This document shows positions 54,380 to 62,800 of a stretch of 64,000 nt of DNA, one piece after another (positions within the stretch are counted from its first letter, which is position 1; every line of letters begins with the position of its first letter). Both the position numbers and the translations under genes were made by a program. Under the pieces are notes generated by a model. The model was not told the origin of the DNA. It ran no database searches and worked only from the letters and a program-made list of their open reading frames with translations. Source of the stretch: Microbacterium sp. Nx66 (lineage in GTDB: Bacteria; Actinomycetota; Actinomycetes; Actinomycetales; Microbacteriaceae); assembly GCF_904066215.1 (NCBI RefSeq), contig NZ_LR880474.1, positions 1,178,001 through 1,242,000 of the forward strand, in the 5' to 3' direction.

Positions 54380-55222
54380 GTGGCTGAGCGCATCGTTGTA
54401 GGAGTGGTGGACACGTCGGCGGGACGACGAGCACTGGAGTGGGCCGCGCATCGCGCACGGTCGCGGAAGGCCACTCTGCTCCTCGCGAGCGTCGTCGGGG
54501 GAGCGGTCGGTGCCGTCGGGGAGGGCGCTGTGGTGGACGCGGCGATCGCGGCTGCCCGGAGTCTGCTGGAGGAGCACGCGGAGACGCTGAAGGCCCAGGG
54601 CCTGGACGTCGACATCGTCGTGCTCCGCGGCGACCCGGTCCGCCAGCTCGTCTCGGCCACCGCGGGCGCGAACCTCCTGGTGATCGGAAGCGACTTCCGA
54701 CCCGATGACGCGGACAGCCCGCGGCGCGGGGCGCACGGGCTGCGCATCGTCGCCGACTCGTCCTGCCCCGTCGTGGTGATCCCGGACATCGAGGCGGGAG
54801 ACCGCCGCGGTGTCGTCGTCGGAGTGGACGGGTCGCCGATCTCGGAAGCCGCCGTCGCCTTCGCCGCTGCCGAAGCCGACCGCCTCGGCGAGCCCCTCAT
54901 CGCGGTGACGGTATGGACGCCCGTGCCCCTTCCGCGCGGAGCGAGGTCGTATCCCGAGCAGTACCTCTCCTCCATGCAGGAGCTGGCCGAAGAGACTCTC
55001 GCCGTCGCTCTCGCCGGGCTGCGCCAGACGTATCCGGATCTCGAGCTGCAGCCCCGGGTCGAGCGCGGGTACCCGTCCGAGGTCATCAACCGGGCGGCCG
55101 CCACCGCGAGCCTCGCCGTGGTGGGCTCACATGGGCGGGGGGCCGTCGCCCGGTTCCTGCTCGGGTCGATCAGCCACGAGGTCCTCGCGGCGCTCGTCGC
55201 GCCCACCGCCGTCGTCCGCTGA
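54380..55222 (+). CDS. Tandem universal stress protein
   Basis: 280 residues, two Usp domains. The second domain has the ATP-binding motif G-x2-G-x9-G-S (GSHGRGAVARFLLGS); in the first, GSDFRPDDADSPRRG is degenerate, so only one site may bind nucleotide. Cytosolic, induced in stress or hypoxia in other actinobacteria. GTG at 54380 follows GGGAGG (54369-54374); a longer in-frame start upstream would run through the repeat array and is rejected. Confidence 0.88.
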   Translation: MAERIVVGVVDTSAGRRALEWAAHRARSRKATLLLASVVGGAVGAVGEGAVVDAAIAAARSLLEEHAETLKAQGLDVDIVVLRGDPVRQLVSATAGANLLVIGSDFRPDDADSPRRGAHGLRIVADSSCPVVVIPDIEAGDRRGVVVGVDGSPISEAAVAFAAAEADRLGEPLIAVTVWTPVPLPRGARSYPEQYLSSMQELAEETLAVALAGLRQTYPDLELQPRVERGYPSEVINRAAATASLAVVGSHGRGAVARFLLGSISHEVLAALVAPTAVVR

Positions 55223-55244
55223 CCGGCGGGACGGCATCCGCGGC

Positions 55245-56120
55245 CTAGAGCGGGCTGGTCAGCACCTCGTGAAGCACGCGTCGGCTGTCGTCTCCGCCCG
55301 GTCCTGACCCGCTCGAGAGCGTCACCAGGGCTTTCCAGAGCGCCCAGCCGCGAGCCCGTCGCCACGTCGCGTCGTCGAGTCCGACAGCGTCGCGGAACGC
55401 GTCACGCGCGTCCCCCTCGAAGTACGTCCACGCCATGACGAGGTCGCAGGCAGGATCGCCGACGCCGCAGGTGCCGAAATCGATGATCGCCGACAGGCTG
55501 CCGTCGCTGATGAGGAGGTTCCCGACGGCGACATCGCCGTGGAACCAGACGGGCGAGGACTCCCAGACGCTGCTCGTCGCCGCGAGCCAGACGCTCCGGC
55601 AGTTCTCCGTGTCCACGGTGTCGTCCAGCCGCTGCAGCGCGGCGTGGACGTCATCGCTGTAGACGCTCGGATGCGAACCGCGCAAGAACGAGTGCCGGCC
55701 GGCGGCCTGCCCCGCGTGCACGGGAAGAGACCTCAGGACGCGGAGGGGGCCCCCGAGATCGACGGCGAGGCGGACACGATCGAGCCCCGCGACGCGGTCG
55801 ACCGTGTCGCCGTCGAGCCACCGGCGGATGGACCACGGAAACGGATAGCCGCGGCCGGGTTCGCCGAGCGCAACGACGGAGGGAACGGCGACCGGGAGCC
55901 GTCCGGCGAGGAACTCGAGCGCTCTGCTCTCCTTCTGCACGGCCGTCGCGTAGGACTCGGCAACGGGAAGGCGAACCGACAGATCCTCACCCAGGCGGAA
56001 AGTCCTGTTGTCCCACCCCTGACGCGCCACGGCGCGGACGGGCAGGTGCGCCCAGCGGGGGAACTGCTCTTCGACGAGCTCAGCTACCACGGCTGCATCG
56101 ATGTCGACCGGTCGGCTCAC
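55245..56120 (-). CDS. Aminoglycoside-phosphotransferase-fold kinase
   Basis: 291 residues. Intact APH/choline-kinase motifs: nucleotide loop NRTFRLGEDLSVRLP, catalytic WFHGDVAVGNLL (His-Gly-Asp ... Asn) and metal-binding IIDFGTCGVGDPACDL. Close to the group annotated as aminoglycoside phosphotransferase family in soil actinobacteria; real substrate and any resistance activity unknown. GTG 56120; an in-frame extension upstream would begin inside the tRNA terminator and is rejected. Confidence 0.82.
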   Translation of the reverse strand: MSRPVDIDAAVVAELVEEQFPRWAHLPVRAVARQGWDNRTFRLGEDLSVRLPVAESYATAVQKESRALEFLAGRLPVAVPSVVALGEPGRGYPFPWSIRRWLDGDTVDRVAGLDRVRLAVDLGGPLRVLRSLPVHAGQAAGRHSFLRGSHPSVYSDDVHAALQRLDDTVDTENCRSVWLAATSSVWESSPVWFHGDVAVGNLLISDGSLSAIIDFGTCGVGDPACDLVMAWTYFEGDARDAFRDAVGLDDATWRRARGWALWKALVTLSSGSGPGGDDSRRVLHEVLTSPL

Positions 56121-56159
56121 CCCTCGATACTCCCAGAGGTCGGCTCCCGCCACATGCGA

Positions 56160-56200
56160 AAGGCCCTCTGGCTTGGGATTTCTCCCGGCCAGAGGGCCTT
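56160..56200 (-). terminator. Terminator of the initiator tRNA gene
   Basis: 13-bp stem, 56160-56172 with 56188-56200 (AAGGCCCTCTGGC and complement); the loop contains a further GGGA/TCCC pair. Directly downstream of the tRNA on the minus strand. Confidence 0.8.
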
Positions 56201-56207
56201 CCATTTG

Positions 56208-56281
56208 TTGCGGGGACAGGATTTGAACCTGCGACCTCCGGGTTATGAGCCCGGCGAGCTACCGAACTGCTCCACCCCGCG
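56208..56281 (-). tRNA. Initiator tRNA-fMet (anticodon CAU)
   Basis: 74 nt from CGCGGGGTGG to CCCCGCAA, CCA not encoded. Anticodon CAU at 56245-56247. Initiator hallmarks: C1-A72 mismatch at the top of the acceptor stem, three consecutive G-C pairs in the anticodon stem (GGG before, CCC after the loop), and GGTTCAAATCC T arm. It is a lone gene with its own terminator. Confidence 0.97.
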
Positions 56282-56359
56282 GCACAAGAGATAACTTATC
56301 ACGGATCTGGAAAGGCGTCGAATCGAGCGCGGCAGCGACGGGTGCGAGAGGATGGCGTC

Positions 56360-57169
56360 ATGCCTGAGAACGCCGCCGTCCCCGTCGCCGTGTGCCAGTT
56401 CGCTCCCACCGATTCGCGCGAGGCCAACAGGGAGCGGATCGCCGAGCTCGCGACGGACGCCGCCCGACTGGGGGCGAAGCTCATCGTGTTCCCGGAGTAC
56501 TCGAGCTTCTTCGTCGATCCGATGGACGAACGCCTCGCGGCGAATGCGGAGGGTCTCGACGGTGAGTTCGTGACCGGACTGATCGGCCTGGCCTCGGAGC
56601 TCGCCGTCGTCATCGTCGCGGGCGTCACGGAGAAGGCCTCGGACGAGGGGCGCGTGCGCAACACGGTCGTCGCCGTGCGCGGCGACGGCATCCTCGCGGT
56701 CTACCGCAAGCAGCACCTGTACGACGCGTTCGGGCAGAGCGAGTCGGACTGGGTGGAGCCGGGGGAGATCGGCGAGCCCGCGGTCTTCGAGCTCGGAGGT
56801 CTGCGCTTCGGGCTGATGACCTGTTACGACCTGCGGTTCCCCGAGCTGTCGCGGCGCCTCGCGGTCGCCGGTGCCGACGCGCTCGTGGTGCCGGCGGAAT
56901 GGGTGCGCGGGCCGCTCAAGGAGCACCACTGGACCACGCTGCTCGCCGCGCGGGCCATCGAGAACACGGTGTTCGTCATCGCCGCCGACCACCCGGCGCC
57001 GATCGGCGTGGGGCACTCGCGCATCGTGGACCCGCAGGGCGTCGTCCGCGCGGGGGTCGGGCCCGAGCCGGGGGTGGCACTCGGAGTGGTCGACGGAGCG
57101 GCGATCACCAGGGTCCGGGAGACGAACCCCTCGCTGCGTGCACGGCGTTACGACGTGGTCCCGCGCTGA
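56360..57169 (+). CDS. Carbon-nitrogen hydrolase (nitrilase superfamily)
   Basis: 269 residues. Catalytic triad E46 (FPEYSS), K117 (YRKQHLYD) and C155 (MTCYDLRFPE). Sequence type fits the Nit/omega-amidase or amidohydrolase branch that hydrolyses deaminated glutathione or alpha-keto acid amides, but specificity is not determined by these motifs. ATG 56360 preferred (GAGAGG upstream); GTG 56342 is an in-frame alternative adding six residues. Confidence 0.87.
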   Translation: MPENAAVPVAVCQFAPTDSREANRERIAELATDAARLGAKLIVFPEYSSFFVDPMDERLAANAEGLDGEFVTGLIGLASELAVVIVAGVTEKASDEGRVRNTVVAVRGDGILAVYRKQHLYDAFGQSESDWVEPGEIGEPAVFELGGLRFGLMTCYDLRFPELSRRLAVAGADALVVPAEWVRGPLKEHHWTTLLAARAIENTVFVIAADHPAPIGVGHSRIVDPQGVVRAGVGPEPGVALGVVDGAAITRVRETNPSLRARRYDVVPR

Positions 57170-57179
57170 CCGACCCGCT

Positions 57180-58382
57180 TCAGGCGCGCAGACCGGAGAG
57201 ACGGGCGGCCGCCTCCTCCAGCACATCGACGCGTTTGCACGCCGCGAAGCGGACGAGGCCCGCGTACGCCGGGCGTCGCGCGGGGGACACGAAGGCGGTG
57301 AGGGGGATCGCCACGACCCCGGCCCGTTCCGGAAGCGCGCGGCAGAAGGCCGCCGCATCGGCGCCGCCGAGAGCCGTCGCGTCGGCCACCGTGAAGTAGC
57401 CGCCCTGTGGGGCATGGACGGTGAAGCCGGCCGCGCGCAGACCGTCGCCGAGGATCGCGTGCTTGCGGGCGAGCAGGGCGGCGGCATCGGCGAAGAACGC
57501 ATCGTCGAGGCGCAGGCCCACGGCCACGGCGGGCTGGAAAGGCGCGCCGTTGACGTAGGTGAGGTACTGCTTCACCGTCAGCACGGCCGTGATGAGCGCG
57601 GCGGGGCCGTGCACCCAGCCGATCTTCCACCCCGTGGTCGAGAAGGTCTTCCCGGCCGAGGAGATGGTCAGCGTCCGCTCCGCAGCGCCGGGCAGCGTGG
57701 CGATGGGCACGTGCGGGCCGCGGAAGGTGAGGTGCTCGTAGACCTCGTCGGTGACGATCACGGCATCGTGCTTCTCGGCCAGACGCACGACCTCCCGGCG
57801 GACCTCCTCGTCGAAGACCGCTCCCGTGGGGTTGTGCGGGTCGTTGACGAGGATGATCCGCGTCCGATCCGTGACCGCCTCCGCGAGCTGCTGCAGGTCG
57901 GGCTGGAAGTCCGGCGCCCGCAGCGGCACGGTCCGGAGCCGAGCGCCCGCGAGCGCGACCGCCGCGGCGTACGAGTCGTAGTAGGGCTCGAAGACGACGA
58001 CCTCGTCCTCCGGCCCGTCGATGAGCGCGAGCAGGGTCGCCGTCAGCGCCTCGGTCGCCCCGGCCGTCACGATGACCTCGGTGCCCGGGTCGACGGCGAG
58101 CCCGTAGAACCGCTGCTGATGCTCGGCGATCGCCTGCAGGAGATCGGGGGAGCCGCGCCCCGGCGGGTACTGGTTGACGCCCTCGGCGATCGCGGCGCGT
58201 GCGGCGGCGAGGACCACCTCCGGGCCGTCCTCGTCCGGGAAGCCCTGCCCCAGATTGATGGAGCCGGTTCTGACCGCCGCGGCGGACATCTCTGCGAAGA
58301 TGGTGGGCGCGACGGTACCGTCCGCGTCGAGCAGACCGGCGCCGGCCGCCGTGCGACGCCATGCGCCGGGGATGACACTCAT
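57180..58382 (-). CDS. PLP aminotransferase (DapC / kynurenine-aminotransferase-like)
   Basis: 400 residues. INLGQGFPDEDGP near the N-terminus, NDPHNPTGA with the cofactor-contacting Asn, and PLP lysine K245 in SSAGKTFS. Resembles mycobacterial Rv0858c, annotated DapC, from memory; kynurenine or methionine-salvage aminotransferase are alternatives. Since a DapC of another subfamily is at 15446-16558, both could supply the same step. TAGCCT 7 nt before the ATG suggests a leaderless message. The 3' end lies 10 bp from the convergent nitrilase gene. Confidence 0.85.
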   Translation of the reverse strand: MSVIPGAWRRTAAGAGLLDADGTVAPTIFAEMSAAAVRTGSINLGQGFPDEDGPEVVLAAARAAIAEGVNQYPPGRGSPDLLQAIAEHQQRFYGLAVDPGTEVIVTAGATEALTATLLALIDGPEDEVVVFEPYYDSYAAAVALAGARLRTVPLRAPDFQPDLQQLAEAVTDRTRIILVNDPHNPTGAVFDEEVRREVVRLAEKHDAVIVTDEVYEHLTFRGPHVPIATLPGAAERTLTISSAGKTFSTTGWKIGWVHGPAALITAVLTVKQYLTYVNGAPFQPAVAVGLRLDDAFFADAAALLARKHAILGDGLRAAGFTVHAPQGGYFTVADATALGGADAAAFCRALPERAGVVAIPLTAFVSPARRPAYAGLVRFAACKRVDVLEEAAARLSGLRA

Positions 58383-58389
58383 GAAGAAC

Positions 58390-58395
58390 AGGCTA
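58390..58395 (-). promoter_or_regulatory. -10 box of the aminotransferase gene, predicted leaderless
   Basis: TAGCCT on the minus strand, 7 nt before ATG 58382. Confidence 0.45.
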
Positions 58396-58477
58396 AGGCC
58401 ATAGCTGAAACTCAAGCTCGGCATAAGGAACGCACAGGGATGCGGGGCATCCTGGAGGAGCGTTGAAGGAGCACACC

Positions 58478-60058
58478 ATGAACCAGGACAACCCGCAGGA
58501 CCGCCCGGCACCGGCGTCGGACGACGCCGTGTCGGCCGGACACACCCCCCAGACCCCCCAGACCCCTCAGACCCCCGAGGCCGCGCCGAGCGCGCCGTCT
58601 CCGGCCGCCGACGGCACCCTCACGGGCACCCCGGCCGCTTCCGCCCCGGTCGCCCCGCAGGGCCACCACATGCCGCCGACGTTCGCGTCGCACGCCGCCG
58701 GTGCCCCGACCGTGGCACCCGTGCCGCACGGGCTGGCCGCGCCCGGTCCCGCCGCGGCGGGCGTCCCCGGCGCCGCATTCGGCGTCCCGGCGCACGACAC
58801 CCGGCCGCTCGACGGCACGGTGCCGCCGGCCGAGGGCACCCCGACCGCGACGAAGGAGAAGTCGCGCGGCGGCACCCGCGTCGCGGCGTTCATCGTCGCA
58901 GCCGCCCTCGTCGGCGGCGTCGCCGGCTTCGGCGGAGGCGCGTTGCTCACCGGGCTGCAGGACTCCCCGTCCTCCGGCACGGCGCAGGGACCGCAGACCG
59001 TCACGGTCAACAACCCCGGCTCGGTCAACGAGACCACCGCGGTCGCGACCGAGGCGCTTCCCTCCGTCGTCACCATCGAGGTGGCCGGGTCGCAGGAGGC
59101 CGGCAGCGGCTCCGGCGTCATCATCAGCAAGGACGGCTACGTCCTCACCAACACCCACGTCGTGACCCTCGGCGGCGCGGCGGCTGATCCGACGATCCGC
59201 GTCACGACCTCCGACGGCCGCATCTACGAGGCGACCGTGGTCGGCACCGACCCGATCTACGACCTCGCGGTGATCAAGCTCACGGACGCCGAGGGCCTGA
59301 CTCCGATCGAGTTCGCCGACTCGTCGAAGCTCAACGTCGGCGATACCGCCGTGGCGCTCGGCGCCCCGCTGGGCCTGGCCAACTCGGTCACCACCGGCAT
59401 CGTGAGCGCGCTGAACCGCAGCATCCAGATCGCCTCCTCCGCGCTGCCCGACTCCTCTTCCGAGGACGCCCCGCAGGAGCAGGCACCGGAGGACGGCCAG
59501 GGCGAGGGGCCCTTCCAGTTCGATCTGCCCGGCAACAGCGGGCAGCAGGCCACCGAGTCGATCTCGATCGCCGTGATCCAGACCGACGCGGCGATCAACC
59601 ACGGCAATTCCGGCGGTGCCCTCGTCAACAGCAAGGGCGAGCTGATCGGCATCAACGTCGCGATCGCGAGCTCGGGCAACTCGGAGGAGTCGGGTTCGAT
59701 CGGCATCGGCTTCGCGATCCCGTCCAATATCGCCCAGCGCGTCGCTGATGAGATCATCGCCGATGGCGCGGCCACGCACGGCCTCCTGGGCGCCTCGGTC
59801 CGCGATGCCTCCGGCGTCGAGGGCGCAACGGTGGCCGGCGCCTACATCGCCGAGGTCACCGACGGGGGCGCCGCCGAGGCCGCCGGTCTCCAGGCCGGTG
59901 ACGTCGTGACGCGTTTCAACGGCGTCCCGATCACGAGCGCGACCGATCTCACGGCGCAGGTGCGCGCAGCGGCCGCCGACAGCAAGGCCGACGTGACCTA
60001 CGTCCGCGACGGCAAGGAGAGCGACATCGAGGTGACGCTCGGCACGCTCGCCGGCTGA
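58478..60058 (+). CDS. HtrA/DegP-like serine protease with PDZ domain, membrane-anchored
   Basis: 526 residues. Long disordered cytoplasmic part (about 130 residues rich in Pro/Ala/Thr), a membrane helix (VAAFIVAAALVGGVAGFGGG), then trypsin-like domain with H227 (TNTHVVT), D262 (IYDLAVIK) and S378 (HGNSGGAL), then a PDZ domain (YIAEVTDGGAAEAAGLQAGD). Degrades or refolds damaged exported proteins. ATG 58478 chosen from AAGGAG at 58466-58471; a TTG 15 bases earlier is unlikely. The PQT repeat at 58544-58579 lies in its tail. Ends at a 16-bp terminator. Confidence 0.92.
   Translation: MNQDNPQDRPAPASDDAVSAGHTPQTPQTPQTPEAAPSAPSPAADGTLTGTPAASAPVAPQGHHMPPTFASHAAGAPTVAPVPHGLAAPGPAAAGVPGAAFGVPAHDTRPLDGTVPPAEGTPTATKEKSRGGTRVAAFIVAAALVGGVAGFGGGALLTGLQDSPSSGTAQGPQTVTVNNPGSVNETTAVATEALPSVVTIEVAGSQEAGSGSGVIISKDGYVLTNTHVVTLGGAAADPTIRVTTSDGRIYEATVVGTDPIYDLAVIKLTDAEGLTPIEFADSSKLNVGDTAVALGAPLGLANSVTTGIVSALNRSIQIASSALPDSSSEDAPQEQAPEDGQGEGPFQFDLPGNSGQQATESISIAVIQTDAAINHGNSGGALVNSKGELIGINVAIASSGNSEESGSIGIGFAIPSNIAQRVADEIIADGAATHGLLGASVRDASGVEGATVAGAYIAEVTDGGAAEAAGLQAGDVVTRFNGVPITSATDLTAQVRAAAADSKADVTYVRDGKESDIEVTLGTLAG
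58544..58579 (+). repeat. Four 9-bp tandem repeats (TPQ codons) in the HtrA-like gene
   Basis: Units ACCCCCCAG, ACCCCCCAG, ACCCCTCAG, ACCCCCGAG encode TPQ/TPE. The C6 tracts make the site prone to slippage. Confidence 0.85.
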
Positions 60059-60068
60059 TCCCCACGTC

Positions 60069-60118
60069 AGAGAAGGACGCCACCTGCGCGATAGGCTCGC
60101 CGGGTGGCGTCCTTCTCT
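60069..60118 (+). terminator. Terminator of the HtrA-like gene overlapping the next start codon
   Basis: Perfect 16-bp stem, 60069-60084 with 60103-60118, 18-nt loop. The 3' arm contains GTG 60104, and the loop holds the -10 box TAGGCT (60092-60097). Confidence 0.85.
60092..60097 (+). promoter_or_regulatory. -10 box of the first glycerophosphotransferase-like gene, predicted leaderless
   Basis: TAGGCT, exactly 6 nt before GTG 60104; located in the loop of the upstream terminator. Confidence 0.5.
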
Positions 60119-61357
60119 TTCGGCACCGGCAACGCGGCCAAGCTGCTCCGGATCCCGCTGTACGCCCTCGGCCGTCTCGGCACCCTTCTCGTGCCGCGCG
60201 GTCCGCGCTGGGTCTTCGGATGCGGCGCCGGCGTCGGGGACGGCGCCCTCGCCCTGCAGCGGTACGCAGCGGAGGCGGGCCATGACACCCTGTGGCTGGC
60301 CGGGTCCCCGCGCGAAGCGGCGGACGCCGCGGCCCTCGGTCTGCGGAGTGTGCCACGGGGCGGTCTGCGCGGCTGGTGGGCGACCGCGCGCGCCGGGGTG
60401 CTGATCGTGACCCACGGCCTCGGCGACGTGAACCGCTACGGCAACGGCGGCGCGTTCGTGGTGCAACTCTGGCACGGCATCCCGCTCAAACGCATCGGCC
60501 TCGACTCTCCCGCCACGACCCAGGTGCCGGCCGTGCCCGGTGCGCCGGTCCTGCGTCGGCTCGTCGGTTGGATGTACCGGGGTGCCGCGCAGCGCATCCG
60601 GGTCCTCCCTGCCGCCTCGCACCGCGCCAGAGCACGCCTCGAGTCCGCGTTCGGGCTGGGCGATGATCGCGTGGTGGTGACCGGGGAGCCGCGCGTCGAC
60701 GTGCTCTCGAGCGGTTCGCCCGAGGAACGCCGCGCCCATGCACGGCGGCTGCTCGCCGAGGCCGTGGGCGCGATCGGCGACACCGACCGGATCGTCCTCT
60801 ACGCGCCGACCTGGCGCGACGGCGCTCCCGACCCCTCCGTCCCGACGGCCGAGGAATGGGTGCGGATCATCCGGGTGCTCGAAGACCACGATGCCGCTCT
60901 CCTCGTGCGCTCCCACCCCCTCGGCGACGGCAGCTACGCGCCGCCGGTGCCGACGACGCGGGTGCGGGCGCTGCCCAGCACGGTCGTCAGCGATGTGACG
61001 CCGGTGCTGCCCGCCGTCGACATCCTCATCACGGACTACTCGTCGCTCGCGTACGACGTGGGGCTCCTCGCCCTGCCGGTCGTCTTCCTCGCACCGGATG
61101 TCGCCGAGTACGCCCGCACCCGCGGCTTCTACGGCCGCTTCGAGGAGGTCGCCGCGTCCGGCGTCGCCACGGGGTGGGAAGACGCCCTCGTCCGGCTGGC
61201 GTCGCTGCTCGGCGATGCGGCCGCGTTCGACGAGGCCGCCGGGCGTTCCGCTACGCTCAGCGCGGAGATGCACGCGTTCCGTGACGGTCAGAACACTCGT
61301 CGGGTATACCGGGCGATCCGTGCGCGGGGGGTCCCCGCGCCGAAGGGAGCAGCATGA
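60104..61357 (+). CDS. CDP-glycerol glycerophosphotransferase-family protein (TagB/TagF-like) 1
   Basis: 417 residues. The family motifs are present in order: VVQLWHGIPLKRIG (acceptor His), YAPTWRDG, RSHPLGDG and ILITDYSSLAYDVGLL. These enzymes add glycerol- or similar polyol-phosphate to a membrane-linked glycan, making teichoic-acid-like polymers at the inner face of the membrane. The N-terminus is membrane-associated rather than a clear helix. GTG start as predicted by the -10 position. ATGA overlap couples it to the next gene. Confidence 0.87.
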   Translation: MASFSFGTGNAAKLLRIPLYALGRLGTLLVPRGPRWVFGCGAGVGDGALALQRYAAEAGHDTLWLAGSPREAADAAALGLRSVPRGGLRGWWATARAGVLIVTHGLGDVNRYGNGGAFVVQLWHGIPLKRIGLDSPATTQVPAVPGAPVLRRLVGWMYRGAAQRIRVLPAASHRARARLESAFGLGDDRVVVTGEPRVDVLSSGSPEERRAHARRLLAEAVGAIGDTDRIVLYAPTWRDGAPDPSVPTAEEWVRIIRVLEDHDAALLVRSHPLGDGSYAPPVPTTRVRALPSTVVSDVTPVLPAVDILITDYSSLAYDVGLLALPVVFLAPDVAEYARTRGFYGRFEEVAASGVATGWEDALVRLASLLGDAAAFDEAAGRSATLSAEMHAFRDGQNTRRVYRAIRARGVPAPKGAA

Positions 61358-62790
61358 CGACGGCCCGCATCGATGACACGGCACAGGCGCTGGTCATCGC
61401 AGGGACCGGGCAGCGTCCGGAGAGCGCCGAGCTCACCGGACCGCGGGCGCGGGTGAAGGCCCGCCTCACCGGTGGGGGGAAGACCTGGAAGGCGACGTTC
61501 GCGCTCCGCGCGTCGCGATGGGGCGGTCCGGAGCTGCCTCTGCCGTCCGGGGAGTACGACCTGCGGATCGACGGCGTCGATCCGGCCGAGCTGCGTCTCG
61601 CGCCGGTGCTCCTCCCGGGGGTGCGGATCGCCGTCGACGGTGCCGTCGTCCACATCGCGGCGCCCGTGGACCCCGTGTACGACACCGCCGAGGGGCGTTC
61701 CACGCTCGAGGAGCGCTACGTGGCGCAGGCAGGCGGCACCGAGAACGCCGTGTTCTTCGAGAGCTTCTACGGCCGGAGCGTCGGCTGCAACCCGCGCGCC
61801 ATCGATCGGGAGCTCGCACGGCGCGCGCCGGGAGTGCGCCGGTACTGGAGCGTCGCCGACCTGTCGGTCGAGGTGCCGGACGGAGCGATCGCCGTGATCG
61901 AGGGCAGCCCGGAATGGTGGCACGCCCGCGGGGCCGCGCGCCTGCTCGTCGTGAACGACTGGCTGCGACGGCGCTTCGCGCGGAAGCCCGGGCAGAAGGT
62001 GCTGCAGACCTGGCACGGCACGCCCCTCAAGCGTCTGGCGCTGCACCGCCCCGGGTTCGATCCCCGGCGGATGGCGGCGGTGGTCAAGGAGTCCCGGCGG
62101 TGGGACGTGCTGCTCGCGCAGAACACGTACGCCGCGCGGATCCTGCGCAAGGCTTATGCGTTCTTCGGGCGGCCGATCTGGGTCGACGGCTATCCGCGCA
62201 ACGATGCGCTGCGTACCGGGGACCCGGTCGCCGTCCGCGCGGCGCTCGGCATCGGGGCCGACGAGCGCGTCCTCCTCTACGCCCCGACCTGGCGCGACGA
62301 CCGGGCGGAGATGGTCGACTTCGTCGATCCCGAACTCCTCGCGCGGCAGACGAACGCCGTCGTGCTGGTGCGCGGCCACTCGCGCACGCTGGGCGAGGGC
62401 AGGGATCGCGCCGGCGCCCGGGTGATCGATGTGACGGGCTACCCCGAGACGTCGCAGCTCCTGCTCGCCGCCGACGCCCTCGTCACGGACTACTCCTCCG
62501 TCATGTTCGACTTCTCGGTGACCGGCAAGCCGATGTACTTCCTCGTGCCCGACCTCGACCACTACCGCGGTCAGCTCCGCGGCTTCTACTTCGATCTGGC
62601 GGAGCGGGCGCCGGGGCCCTTGCTCCGTACGCAGGACGAACTCGTGGCCGCGCTGGAGGATGCGGGGCACCGGGAGAGGTACGCCGAGCGCTATGCCGCC
62701 TGGCAGCGGCAGTTCAACACCCTCGACGACGGTCGGGCCGCGCAGCGGGTGGTCGACCGGATCCTCGACCTCGGATTCGTCACGCCGTAG
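61354..62790 (+). CDS. CDP-glycerol glycerophosphotransferase-family protein 2
   Basis: 478 residues, the second of a coupled pair. Same signature: TWHGTPLKRLALHR, LYAPTWRDD, VRGHSRTLG, LVTDYSSVMFDFSVTGKP and the C-terminal FYFDLAERAPGPLL. A different 120-residue N-terminal beta-rich domain replaces the front of its neighbour, so the two probably have distinct acceptors, for example priming and elongation of one polymer. No teichoic-acid exporter or cytidylyltransferase is in the window. Confidence 0.87.
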   Translation: MTTARIDDTAQALVIAGTGQRPESAELTGPRARVKARLTGGGKTWKATFALRASRWGGPELPLPSGEYDLRIDGVDPAELRLAPVLLPGVRIAVDGAVVHIAAPVDPVYDTAEGRSTLEERYVAQAGGTENAVFFESFYGRSVGCNPRAIDRELARRAPGVRRYWSVADLSVEVPDGAIAVIEGSPEWWHARGAARLLVVNDWLRRRFARKPGQKVLQTWHGTPLKRLALHRPGFDPRRMAAVVKESRRWDVLLAQNTYAARILRKAYAFFGRPIWVDGYPRNDALRTGDPVAVRAALGIGADERVLLYAPTWRDDRAEMVDFVDPELLARQTNAVVLVRGHSRTLGEGRDRAGARVIDVTGYPETSQLLLAADALVTDYSSVMFDFSVTGKPMYFLVPDLDHYRGQLRGFYFDLAERAPGPLLRTQDELVAALEDAGHRERYAERYAAWQRQFNTLDDGRAAQRVVDRILDLGFVTP

Positions 62791-62800
62791 TCGTCGGACG

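Noticed and set aside
55245..56120. Antibiotic-resistance gene
   Set aside because: The APH fold is intact but the family is broad and no known resistance subtype can be recognised; no mobile context.
56121..56204. In-frame N-terminal extension of the APH-fold kinase
   Set aside because: Would start within the tRNA terminator hairpin; the family fold begins after GTG 56120.
56208..56281. tRNA-associated integration site
   Set aside because: No integrase, no duplicated tRNA 3' end nearby, and flanking genes are ordinary core genes.
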